From the NCBI GenBank assembly GCA_009602725.1, contig WELB01000034.1, positions 300,911-364,910 of the forward strand: DNA of 64,000 nt, written 5' to 3'. Under the pieces are notes generated by a model. That model was not told the origin of the DNA and made no database searches. It saw only the letters and a program-made list of their open reading frames with translations. Source of the stretch: Spirogloea muscicola. Taxonomy: Eukaryota; Streptophyta; Zygnematophyceae; Spirogloeales; Spirogloeaceae. The position numbers and the translations under genes are program-made. Positions 36,627 through 48,200 of the stretch are shown in pieces; the first letter of the stretch is position 1, and each line of letters starts with the position of its first letter.

Positions 36627-38402
36627 TCAAGCATCCTTGGCGAGCTGCCGTATGTACTGGAGATCTAAGTCCCCCTTTGACCCCCATCCTCGGGTACCCT
36701 CGGGTATATTGGGTCTGAAAGTCTCATACAGTTGATATCCAAGACCCCCAATGCTTTCAGCAGAATGGGCTTCAGCAAGCACCTCCATAGCCTCTGCAGC
36801 ACACCATCATCCTCAGAGAGGAGCTCAAGTATTGACCATGGCCAAGCATTTGGAAGGTGAAAAGGGATTGCACGCAGTGCCGACACTACTGGGTGGCAGG
36901 CTGTCTGAGAGCACCTTTGACTTGCACAAATTTGTCTTTGAAAGCCCGACGCAAATAAGCCTGCACTGAAGCTGGCTTGATCGCCTTTCCCTCCTGTACA
37001 GCCAAGCGCAAGCCGTTCGACTTCTCTCCAAGGATCTTCGTGCCAAACGCCTGCATCTCAGTAGCAGACGCTTAATCAGCAGTCCTCGAGCTACCTTGTT
37101 GAAATGGCATTGGTGCCTACAGACGCTAAAGAGACAACCAGGAACGTTCCTTACAGCCTGCTCTTCTTGGTGGGCATTAATGGATTGTGACAATTCTACC
37201 CGGTCATACACTGACCTCAAATTTCTGCTTGCCCTCCTTCATTCGCTTCTTTTCCTCTTCCCGCTCCTCATTAGGCTCCTCCATGAGGCCCAGCCTTTTG
37301 CCCTTCGAATGAGCATAGAGCCCAGAGATAGCTTTGCCAAAAGTGACCGCCTCTGCAAGCAGAATCACAGACAGATCAACTAATAGCACAGGTACCAAAC
37401 TGAACACGGTCTTATGAGCAATGCAATAGCACTATCTAAGATACAAACCAGAGCAAGTATTATACTATCTTACATATTAAGCATGAGTGGCCGGTAGGCA
37501 AAGTCTGGAGAAAGTCTAAAGATAGTAATACAGTATTATTGTGTGAAATTGAAGTAACCTTCAAAAGAATAGCCCTCTCGTTGTGCAACAACCGCCACCC
37601 ACAATGTAAGAACAGGCGCCCTGTTGATTTTCACCACTTCATTCTGCTGTGTACTCCGCTCAGCTTGCCCTTCTGGACCCCTCTCAGTGTCTTGCTTCTC
37701 TTTGCTATCTGTCTCAGGGGCTTCATCGCTTTCCGTTTTAGGCTTCGCAATTGCCTCCCCCTTCCTCCTCCTCTTACTTTGAGGGGATGGCTCCTCTTTC
37801 GCTTGAGCTGAGGGCTTTCTATCGACTGCACGACTCTTGTCGTCCTTGTCCTGAACACGGAGCTTGCCTTTCCTGGCCACAACTTCCTTTGTATCTGCCT
37901 CTTGCTTTGAACTTTTCTTCACCTCAGCAGGAGTTCCCTTGTTAGAGGGAGTCACTTTCTTAGGCCGGCCCCGCTTTTTCTTTTGCTCTGATTTCACCAA
38001 CCGACACTTCAGCTACGCTTGCCTTGCAGCCATGCCATGCTTGCATGACGAAGCTAAGTTGGTTCTACAGAGCCGCAACTCATGTTGCCCTACTTCAAGA
38101 AACGCTGGGGTTCCAACGTCCCATCTCTCTCCTTCCTCCCCCTATGTTCATTTTCTTCCCCTGAAATGCACTTATCTGTGGTCAAATCAACGCTTACTCC
38201 ATCAACTGAATCTTAGAATGTATGGTTGCGTAGGCTCACCAGCCATGATCTCGTCGAGCGAGTCCTTGGGGTCGTCCTCGTCCACCTTGGTCTTCTTGGG
38301 CCGGCCCGCTCGAGCCGCCGCCTTGCGCTTCTCCTCCTGGGTGCCCTCGTCCTCGCCCACGAGGGGCTTCACCCTGCCTCCGCGCCTTGCGGCCCTGGCC
38401 AT
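36627..38402 (-). CDS. AT-hook nuclear protein with a conserved C-terminal domain of unknown function
   Basis: Five minus-strand exons (38402-38240, 37987-37559, 37352-37216, 37050-36915 and 36793-36627) join in frame to 343 residues. The N-terminal third is basic with AT-hook-like AGRPKK and KKRGRPKK motifs and a Lys/Glu-rich, probably disordered stretch, suggesting DNA or chromatin binding in the nucleus. The C-terminal part is compact: KINRAPVLTLWVAVVAQREG, FEEAVTFGKAISGLYAHSKG, KRLGL, then KPASVQAYLRRAFKDKFVQV, AMEVLAEAHSAESIGGLGYQ, LYETFRPNIPEGTRGWGSKG and DLDLQYIRQLA. I recall similar stand-alone sequences in bacteria and some eukaryotes but no named function. Exon 2 starts at AGCAAAAG (37987), the only acceptor that fits the phase. 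A stop 27 bases into the intron after exon 4 gives a misleading short frame. Confidence 0.85.
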
Positions 38403-38809
38403 GCCTATCCCCTGCTTCCCCACTACCACGCCTGCCCTCCGCGTCGCTGCAGCGTGGCTACCACGCCAGCTCCTGCCGCTGGGCAGCCCGCAAGCACAGG
38501 CTCGCTGCGCAGCCCGCACGCCAGGCGCAGGGCCGGCCCACAACGACGAGGCCCCTCACCGCAAGAGTGCCGCACAGGCGGGTGCCTCAGGCCGTGGCAA
38601 GCGCAGAAGCAGACGCGGTGTGGGCGCCACTACAAGACGGGGTTCCCATCTATCAGCTCCCAGCTGCTGCCGTTGAGGGCCGAAGGCCGCCGCCGCAGCG
38701 CCAACGACGGCGGCGCCACACTGCGTGCTTGACAAACGGGGGCGTGAGGGTGGCCCGTCCGACGTGGCGGTTGACGTGGCTACGCGTGGCGGGCTCTTAC
38801 GCGATGAAC
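38403..38809. other. GC-rich leader/promoter stretch
   Basis: Upstream of the AT-hook gene. There are overlapping frames on both strands but no motif. Confidence 0.5.
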
Positions 38810-39420
38810 CTAGGTGATGTCGACTGCCCGGGGCGACCACTTCTTCCCATGCGCCATGGACATCTACAGCGGCTACGGAACGAAGTGGTCGTCCCTCCTC
38901 CATCGCCTGGCACAGCATGTCGATGCCCGCCGACGTAGTCGGGCGGGAAGCTTAGGGCATTCTAGCGTCCGCAAGCCATCGTTGCCTGCTACAGAATGCG
39001 GCTATCCTTGAGTCTACAGCGCTCCCAGGGGATAGTTTTCCGGCAGCTAGTCTGTCGGATTTGAGGCTCCTCACTCGTAATTACTGAGTGGACCATCCTC
39101 CCCCGTTCTGACATAGCATCTTCAGCCCCCTTCGTAGCTGCTCAGCGCTTTTTAGGCCCCTCCATAATCTGACCCCTTCGAACCTTTGTCACTTCTTTTT
39201 CGGGCTGGCTTTTCACAGCCCTTGCCCCCATTGGGAGTGCCACTTCTTCCCAGGCACTCGCGATGCACCAGCGTGCTGGGCAGTGCATTAGGCCAGGCTA
39301 ATGGCTTCCGTGGTGGTGGTCTTGCTCCTCAGCTTAGCTTGTCAGATATGTATGTGATCACTCGAGGATATTAGTGCCCCCCTTAGCCAACTCATTACCC
39401 CGTTAGGAGGACATTTGTAA
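38810..39420 (+). repeat. Retroelement C-terminal coding fragment, interrupted by a younger copy
   Basis: The outer fragment encodes GYGTKWSSLLHRLAQHVDA, RRRSRAGSLGHSSV and, after an interruption, HQRAGRALAQANGFRGGG-like sequence (here LGSALGQANGFRGGG) ending SDMYVITRGY-stop near 39374. The uninterrupted homologue is on the minus strand at 62665-62982. The interruption (39029-39247, 219 bp) is itself a 5'-truncated family member flanked by TCCCAG (39023-39028 and 39248-39253). The outer fragment is not an intact gene. Confidence 0.85.
39029..39247 (+). mobile_element. 219-bp 5'-truncated retroelement-like insertion with 6-bp target duplication
   Basis: Begins just upstream of the tail ASLSDLRLLTRNY-stop (~39046-39084), continues through CCTCCATAATCTGACCCC and the hairpin CGGGCTGGCTTTTCACAGCC (~39201), and ends after GGGAGTGCCACTTCT. 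TCCCAG is present on both sides. The empty site (GCGCTCCCAGGCAC) is visible on the minus strand at about 62781-62795. Confidence 0.82.
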
Positions 39421-40145
39421 GGCTAGAATTGGCATTTCTTTCAATTTCATGCGCACAGCGCCTTCTGACTAACGCTCTGTTGGTGCTCCAAGAGATCCCT
39501 CCTCGTCCATTCTTTTGTGGGCTGGCTTTTCGCCTGCGTGCAGGCCGCGCCTTGGCTGCTGCCTCCGGCTTCCGTCAGGGCGACAGTTTTCCGCCCTCTA
39601 GCTTTTCTGACCTGCACTTGCTGACTAGAGGTTTCCGAGAGTCTCGTTTCTGACATTTTAGCGCTTAGTAACTTGTTTCTTGCGCCATTTGGCCCTTTCA
39701 GACCTTGTCCATTCTTTTGGGCTGGCTTCTCACAGCCACTGCTGTCAATTGGAAGCGCTTTCACAGCCCTCGCCTGCCGTCGAAGAGCGGCTTCTCCTGA
39801 ACCCTGTGAACTTGAATCTTGGACATTTTCCACCCACAGCCATTACCCCTTTTGGAAGAGCTTCTCTCGTTTTGCGGGCCTTTCACGGCCTGGCCCTTTC
39901 CGGCCCTTGTACATTCCTTGGGCTGGCCTCTCACAGCCACTGCCCTCTCCTGGAAGCGACTCTTCTTCTCACAGCAATTGCCTTACATTGAAAGAGCTGT
40001 TTCGTTCGGACCTTGTTCATTCCTTTGGGCTGGCCTCTCACAGCCATTGTCTTGCATTGAAGGAGCTGTTTCTTCTTTTGCAGCCGTCGCCTTACTTTGT
40101 AAAGAGCTGTTTCTTTGTTTGTTTGATCTAACAGGTTCTTTCTTT
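39420..40145 (+). repeat. Array of tail and hairpin copies
   Basis: A coding-like tail (RAGRALAAASGFRQGDSFPP, SDLHLLTRGF, ending ~39637) is followed by at least three hairpin units near 39705-39740, 39905-39937 and 40010-40045. Each has a T(T/C)CATTC-like lead, GGGCTGG, a short loop and CACAGCC, interspersed with ATTG(A)AAG(A/G)GCTGTTTC segments. All lie in plus orientation. Confidence 0.8.
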
Positions 40146-41239
40146 CATGTGGGCCCCTTGTAAGGAACCTCGCCCTACACACGCAGTTAGGGTGAGCAGT
40201 CCTTGAGTTCGGCTGTAGGGGTTTAGGGACCAACCCACTACACAGGCAAAGCACTAGCGCATAGGCGCAGCGGAAGACAGGCCCCGTGGCGCCGCCGTCC
40301 GGCGGCGACTCCACCTCCTGGGCGCAGGCCGGCGCAGCAGGCCCCGCAGCAAGGTGCGGCGGCGGCTGCGGCGGCGAGCAGCGGCAAGGCTGCTCCTGGG
40401 CTTCACCGGCTCGAACTCCCCCCGAACCTCAGCCTCCAAGGCTCTTCGTGCTTCCCCGTGCCACCCCCCCTCCAGGGGTGTGAGCGGGTCGCCCCAAGGC
40501 CTGCCCTTGCGGGCGGGCCCAAGATCCTCCCTTGAACGGGCGGATCCTAGCGAGGGTATTTCTGGACGGGCGGGCCACTTGCCCGGCCAGCCAGCCCGCC
40601 ACCTGGCGGGCCCACTTGTCCCAAATAGCCGGTCATGTAATGCCAACAGAGCCATGTGGCTTAACCAAATGGCTGGTTCATTACACCCCTTGCGCACTTT
40701 GGCCCCTTGTGCACCTTAGGCCTTTCCTGGCCATCGCCCCTTCAGAAGAGCTATTTTGTTGTCCGGCTGCCAGAAGTGCCGACTTGCGGCTGCTGATCAG
40801 GCTTAAGTGAGTCGCCATTCTCAGTGGTCCCTTGCTTTACTAAGTGGTGGTCGCCTTCGAACCTCCTTGAAACTTGTTTATTTTTCGGGCCGCATTTCAC
40901 AGCAATCCCCCCTTGTGGAAGAGTTTTCTCGGATCAGAAGAGTTTCGCTCCTCATTGACGCTACGTTCCGCATAGCTCTCTCTGATGAGGTACGCTTGCC
41001 AACACAAGCCCAAGGCTTTAGGGTCAGGGTACAGGGGCACAGGCTGGGGACTTGCCACCGGCCAAGTATAAGCAAGAGGCTTAATTCAATCTCGCCTGCA
41101 ACCTCAAATTATTACCCCGGTGGTGAGCACGCAATGAGCACGTTGTAGGTGCTTGTAGAAGCGCAAACAGGTAAAGGGCGGCGGCCCCGGCTTGAAGGCC
41201 TCCACGGCAGGCTGCAAGGGGAAGTTGGGGTGCTTCGGA
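40146..41239. repeat. GC-rich spacer with degraded repeat pieces
   Basis: 40250-40620 is GC-rich without motif. A degraded tail (SADLRLLIRLK-stop, ~40777-40807) and a decayed hairpin (GGGCCGCATTTCACAGC, ~40888) follow. No gene is supported. Confidence 0.5.
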
Positions 41240-41700
41240 TCCAGCCGTCATCGTAGTCATTGCCCTTTATGGCCACCCTTTCGATATGCTTGCTCGCCAG
41301 GCCATTGACCGGCGGCCGGGTCTGCCAGGGGCGATGCCCGACTTCAACGCCGCCGGGTCGCTCGCACAAGTCTTCCGCATGCGCCTGGCCGTATCGCTTC
41401 AACGCTCCCTTGCCCACGCCGTCCATACGCGCGCAGGCCGTGCTATGGCCGCCACCTCTGGGTCTCGGCGGAGCGCCTCTTTCCCTGCAGCGAGCTACTC
41501 AGACCTGATGTTGCTCACTCGTGGGTACTGAGCTTTCCTCTGCATCGTTTCTGTGTTCTGCAGTATGTTGTAGTGTAGTCCTTTCTCCGGCTCCTCTTGC
41601 TTTGGCTTTGGACATTGTCCATTCTTTTTTGGGCTGGCTTGGCCAGCCCCTCTTTTCTATGGGCGCGCTTTTCTTTTCGATATACGCGGCACCGTGCGCT
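41240..41700 (+). repeat. Retroelement C-terminal coding fragment with 3' hairpin tail
   Basis: A frame open from about 41250 to the stop near 41529 reads ALYGHPFDMLARQAI, DFNAAGSLAQVFRMRLAVSL, QRSLAHAVHTRAGRAM and SYSDLMLLTRGY-stop. It is followed by a 3' tail with GACATTGTCCATTCTTTTTT and the hairpin GGGCTGGCTTGGCCAGCCCC (~41632-41651). The stop-proximal 200 bp recurs on the minus strand at 57070-57255. Confidence 0.8.
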
Positions 41701-42281
41701 TTCTCTTGCATGGAGGTGTCGGGTGATGGAGGCTATGAAGGTGTCGGTCACATGCTCGCCGCTACCGAGGTACGCGGCAAGCCTTGTGTGCGGCGCCGGA
41801 CGTGCTCGGCTTGGCCTTCCCTTCATCTCATACGCACACGGCTTGCCACTCGGGGTCTTGCCGTCGCTCAGCTCGGCGGGCCCCCGCAGCGTCAGCGTCG
41901 GCATTCCGGCGTCACCGCGGACGCGATTCCCGGGGCAGCATTCTGTCGCCCCGCATACGGGCTCGCCGTGACCCCCATCTGTACACCTCTCCATGTGCTT
42001 GGCTTTGTGATTGGCCGCTCGGGCATTCCATCACCTAATACACACTCAGTTCTCCGCGCGGCTGGCTCACTTCCACAGCCGCCCTGTCATAACTGCAGTC
42101 GCAGCCTCTCTCTGGCCTCTCCGCGCCGCCGGCCGCTGCACCGCGCGTGGCGGCCGCATCCGCAGCGCCGGCCGCGCCGGGGGCAGCAGAGGCAACTGTC
42201 CAGGTCTATGCTTCGAGAGTCAGGGGTTCAGGGCCAGCCGAGGCCCTCGCGCCGCCTCGCGACGGCGCGCTGCCGCCGACG
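41700..42281. other. GC-rich stretch before the ABCC start
   Basis: Includes a GC-rich inverted pair GCGGCTGGCTCAC...CACAGCCGC near 42059, a possible diverged hairpin copy, and a GCC/GCG-rich leader. No gene is recognised. Confidence 0.45.
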
Positions 42282-45200
42282 ATGGCCCGCGCCAGCGGCG
42301 GCGACGCCGACCTGGCGGAGCCGCTGCTGCCTGTGGCGGGCGGCCCTCGCTGCGGCGCAGGCCGCTGGCAGGCCCGCTCCCGTCCTTGCCTGCCAGCCTT
42401 CCGGCCTCTGCGCTTTTCGAGCTGCTGATATGGTCGAGGCAGCGTGCTTTAGGATGCCCATGGCGTCCGACGAGCTCCACTCGCCTCTCACACCCGTGCG
42501 CCTCGCCTCTGTTGCTGGAACCAGAGCCCCGGCAAGCGCTCCGTCTGGAGCCAGCTGACGTTCTCCTGGGTGGGCCCCCTCCTGGCCCTGGGCGCGGAGC
42601 GCCAGCTGGAATTTGCAGACCTCTTTGAGCTGCCGGAAGCAATGCAGCCGCAGGTCTGCGGCGACCGGCTTTGGTGCCTATGGGCAGGCCGGCAGCGGCC
42701 TGACTCCGGCAGTCTCGATCTGCTCTGGGCCGTGTTTGATGGTTATCGCTACCTGTTTGTAGCTGCGGGGCTGATCAAGGTGCGCTGCCTGTTATGCTCG
42801 GCCCTGGTTACTGTAGGCAGTGCACCGTCCTTGCACGGAACTTCTCACTTCAGCCTGCCAGCAACCCCTCTGGCAATTTGGCCGCAGGCTTTCTAAGCCA
42901 GTGCTATAAGATAGTTCTCCCCTGCTTGTCATTCGAGAAAGTCCTTCCAATTGTAAGATCATTCCAGGGTCAGAGGAGCGAAACTCCTGCCCACTATTAG
43001 CTTGTAACATCTTCAGCAATTGAGACAATCTCCAACAAGTTCATATCCTTCCACCAGCCCACATTGACATGAGAGGTGGTCTGTGATCCTGTGGACCATT
43101 ATATCTGCATGGCTTGCTTTTTGCAGCTGATAAACGATGCTCTTTGTTTTGTGGGGCCGCTGCTGCTTCATGAAGTCATAGCCTTTCTTGACCAAGGTAA
43201 GACCTACTCATCACGCCCTCAGAGCAACAATGGGCTGTTTGGCAAGATATTCCTTGCACCAAGCTAATGATCAAGACTGCTGCTCCTAGCAGAGGAACAT
43301 GATACGCACTCATTCACATCTGTGTCTAGCTCTTTTTAAGCAGGTGATCGTCCGTCACAAACACCTAGTGAAGATATCCGAGGATTTTATTATGGCCTCA
43401 GTTGTGCCATTGCATTAGGAGGTGCAGCTGCTATCAGGTACAGCAGAGCTCCCACCTTTGTTACCTGGAGCCTGACTGCCTTATAGCACATGGCTCCATG
43501 TCCTATAAGCACATTGCACAAGTTGTCATAGTTCTCTGATGTTTGTTCATCACCCGTTGTCCTGCTTTGCTCCAGCATGTCAAAAGTGGACACTCACAAA
43601 GCTCGGTGTACACTGGATGCTTAGGGCACTTCTGGGATCTCAATATGACTACATCATTGCGACTATCCGCCTGCAAATGAATGCTGCACTTATGACAGCT
43701 GTGTACAAGAAGGTACTTGGCCAATTTCCTAAGAATCACTCCAACAGAAGCACCATCGTCTCCAGGCTTGCTGAGGTTCATACAAGTCTGCTAGATAGCT
43801 CAGTTGGACTGTCATCTTTGCAGAGTGAGACTGTGAGTGAGTTCGTTGACCAGCCACAAGTCAGCAATGAGCTGCTTCTGGTGCAGCTGTTACTCCCTTG
43901 GAAAACCAAGAAAACTCGAGTGAGCTCAAGGAAACAAGGTACAAGGCCTTCTCTGATAGAGTCCTGGAGCGTGTTTCTTGTGCTCCCTGCCCAGGCTCTG
44001 TGTCTTAGCCTGGCGGATAAGAGCATCTTCTCAAGCGGAGAGGTCCAAACATTCATGTCAGTGGATGCTGAACGCGTAACGGGCCTCTGCATGTGCCTCC
44101 ACGATCTGTGGAGGTATGATTGGGTCTTAATCCGCTTCCGTCTAGCGGCAATGATGATAGGTGCTGATGCATCAAGAGTATTGGCACAGCTTTGTTCTGT
44201 CAGCTGCCAAAGGACGGCCTCTGGTCCTGTATCTTGGTCACTAATCCTGGTGGCTGTAACATACTACAACCTTGTATAGGTCCATTCATAGTTGCCTTGA
44301 CATCGCCTGTGCTGGGCACATTGTGATAATTATCTCTGTCATCCAGTCTTCCTTTTCAGATAGCTGTGGCTCTCTTGTTGCTCTACTTCCAAGTTCAGTA
44401 TGCGTTCCTGGCTGGACTTGCATTCATTGTGATCCTCATACCGTGTGAGTCGGAAGGTCCCATGCAAACTGCTACTTGATGTGATGAATCATCAATTTAT
44501 CTTTCCTCCACAAGTAATTTCCCCCGGCCATTATTGCTGTAATGGCAGTGCTTACTGACACGGCCATCGTTGATGGGATGGCAAACATATTTTCACAGTA
44601 CAATGTGTTGTACCTATCTTTTCTGTCAACATCTATATCTACATAGCAATTTCATATCTGTAGTGACCGCCCATCCTGTTTGACACACTTATGGCCTCTG
44701 TGCTAGTGAGAACCTGCGTCAATGTGGTCAGTTCAGAGGTCGCCATTTCAGCAGTGTATGACTGGGGTGTGGCTTCTCTGGATAATGCAGTGAATCAGTG
44801 GCTAGCAGCACGCATTGCGGCTGCCAGCGAAGCAATGATGGAAGCTAAAGATGTCAGGTACTAGGCCACAATGTGACCCTCTCATTATAGAGGCACCATG
44901 CTGTAAGGCCAAGTAAACGCCTTCATAGAATGAAACTTGGTCTTGTGCTTCTTAGTGAAGCCTACCTGCAGGTGAATGTAGCAGTGGACATTCTAAGCAT
45001 GCATTCACACTGCAAGCAATAAATATTGCTTGAGGAGAGATTATGGCAGTAATCTCAAGGATGATTGATCTCTGCTTCCAGGGTCAGGCGAATGGGCGAG
45101 CTCCTGGCTGGCATCCGCACTGTGAAGCTTTATGCTTGGGAGCCCTTCTTCATGAAGCAGACAACTTGCGCTCGTCAGAAGGAGCTGCAGTCCCTTGCAG

Positions 45201-48200
45201 TGAGCTGCCCTTGGACCTATACTATGACCTCTCCCATTGCCAGATTTGTCGCACATCAATGTCCCTTCTCACATGGGAACGTGATATACAGAGCGTGTCT
45301 TACAGGGCATCTCATTTACCAGCACTGTAACTTCCTGAAGTTCTGTTGATTGCCCAACACCATTGCAGACAATCAAGTACCTCGATGCATTCTGTGTCTA
45401 CTTCTGGGCGTGCACCTCAATCTTGGTCTCTGTGCTGACTTTTGGGCTCTACGCCCTCCTTGGGAACCCACTCCGTGCTGCCACGGTATTCTCTACGTCT
45501 TTGTGCCATTGTAAGTGATTCATGTCAGAATCCGACGTTGACCAGGCCACAGATGGGCTACATTCTTTACTGACATTGGTGTATCCTGACAATTGTGGCA
45601 GAGTATTGAGATCTAGTCAGTAAGTTGCTAGTTGCCACATGGAAATATAGAAGTGGTCCTCCATACCAACTAAGCAGACACCCTTGGCTAGAAGACAGCA
45701 GGAGCACACAATTCAGAGGTCTCTTGCGTAAGAAGTATGCTTGTGCCACAGGTTTTTACCAGCCTGGCGCTCTTCAACGTTCTCTTAGCCCCGCTCAATT
45801 GCTTTCCATGGGTCATCAATGGTGTAGTTGAGGCAAGCATTACTAGTGCTCCTGTGACCAAGTTCAGCCTCCACCAGCTCATAGCTTGCAGAACTTTCTA
45901 TACTTTGCATGCATTGACCAAGACAATGCTTAACTCTGTCGTTAGTATAAGCATGCAAAACACTCCTGCTCTCATCTGTTCTGCACATGGCTGATGCAGC
46001 TAATACTTGCTACCTTGACCTCCTTGTCAGGCCAGTGTGTCCTTGCGGCGTCTGTTGCGTTTCCTCTCGTGTCCAGAGCTTGACCCGCAGTGGGCATACT
46101 CTGCGTGCTGCCGTGCTTCACATGAACCTGCCACTAAAGGTACGAGTAAGTTAGCTAAGAGGGTGAGAGGGCAAGTACAAGATGGAGATGCGTGGCAGGA
46201 AGAGGTTGCTCTAAGTGTGACAGGGGCTCGCTTCACTTGGTCGAACCAGCTTGCCCCCTGCCTAAAGGGTGTCTGGCTTGCAGTACCTCAAGGGGCTCTT
46301 GTGGTAGTTGTTGGCGAGGTCAGTACCTGTTGTTACAAGCTTCATGCTTCAAGCTTTCTTCTACTCAGTGCCATGCATGACAATCACAATCTTACAGGGA
46401 TGCTTATCTTGCAACCAGGCCAACACATGGCCACATTACGTGAGCAGGCACGCTCATATGCATGTACAAGCAGCTCGTGATGTAAGCAACTCCTCTGTGC
46501 AGGTGGCTTCTGGAAAGACGTCGCTACTGGCTGGCCTTCTGGGCGAACTTAAGTGCTTGGAAGGTGGAGGTGTATTGAGAGGCACAGTAGGCTATGTGTC
46601 CCAGGTGAGCATTTGATCATTGCCTCATCAAGAACATTCTGATCCTTCTCTATGAGCGCGTGCAAGGTAGTGAGACTGCTGCCACTCCCCAGATTCATTG
46701 TTTCTGCAGGTACCTTGGATACAAGCTGCAACATTCAGAGACAATGTCCTATTTGGCGAGGAGTATGAACCTGACAGGTATCAAAGTACATTATGCAAGG
46801 GCAATGGCAGTGTGCTTCAGTCGAATCTGGGCTTTGTTTCTGCACAGTATAGAGCACAACACCTACCAGCTGTATGCTTATTCATGAAGCATGAAGCTAG
46901 ATTTAGCCTGAATCATAGCAGTCATAGTAAGAAGCAATGCATTGTGTATCAGATGCCACAAGTAGCTGCTGATGAGTTATTCTCAGTGCCTGTCGCGCTC
47001 AGGTATGCTGAGGTCCTGCAGGCATGCGCTTTGACCTTTGACCTTGAGCAAATGCCAGGCTCCGACCTGGCGGAACTAGGAGAGCGAGGGCTCAATCTCT
47101 CAGGTGGTCAACGGTCTCGGCTTGCACTTGCGAGGTGAGTCAGTTTCTGTGACTTACAGATCAGCTGAAGTTCCTGCTTTACACTGTCTTGAGAGACGAG
47201 CAAAGCACCACAGAGAGTAGTTGGGCAGGCTTCACTTGAGCAGCTATCTATCAAGCGACATCTTAGTATGGACATACTTAATGGACCACAAGTGGTGCTG
47301 CTTCACAAGTAATGACAATGTCGACTAGGTCTTGTCCAGGGCACTATATCAACGGCGACAAGTGTACCTCTTGGATGACCCCTTAAGCGAGGTTGATGTC
47401 AAAGTTGCTAGCCACCTTCTCCAAAATGCCATCTGCGGCCCTCTTATGCAATCAACTACAAGAATCATATGCACACACCATCGACAGGTAAGTCATACTT
47501 ACAGTGCAGTCAATGGATCTCGTGACACGAGCTTTAAGAAGCTCAGCAAGCTTGGTAGTGTGTCTCCTGAACCAGTCTCACTGGTCGGCCTTGCTGGGTG
47601 TTGTTGGCATTCCCAATGCTTTGACGAGCGCTGTGTGACAGGCTTGGCAATTTATCTCAATGAGTAGCGGTTAGCAAGCTTCAGAGGTTGCTCATGTCAG
47701 TTGCTTTGTGGTCTGAGCACACTCTCCCTCCACAACAGGCCATGGCACGAGCAGATTTGCTCGTGGTTTTGAAGGATGGCCATGTGGAGTATGTGGGTCC
47801 ACCGTTTACATCATACGATAAGAGCTTCGATCTCGGGGGCCACTCAGGCGCATATGCAGATGTGACGACGGCTGACAGCCAACTGGCTAAGGATCTGCAG
47901 CAGCCTGGAACAGGTCAAGGCAATGCCTCAGCCTTTGGGCTAAGCACACCGTCTCAGGTTGGAGCTTACGGCGAGAACAGGGTGCATGGCGATGATCGCA
48001 ATCAGGCTTGTGGTCTTGTTGGTAGCACGGAGGAGCAAGGAGGAAGCTATGTGGAGGTAGAGGAGCGTGAGATAGGGAGTGTCCGCCTGGTTGTGTACAG
48101 GTATGGAAATATATGCCTAGTAGGGTTTAGGGTTGAGGGTTTAGGGTTTAGCGGCAATGTGTTGGTTACTGGTAACCTGTGTTGGATTTCTGCATGTCAT

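Noticed and set aside
41515-42558. 345-codon plus-strand frame 41521-42558 as a gene
   Set aside because: It is a chance frame: it runs through the repeat's 3' hairpin tail and then over the ABCC first exon and intron in another frame.
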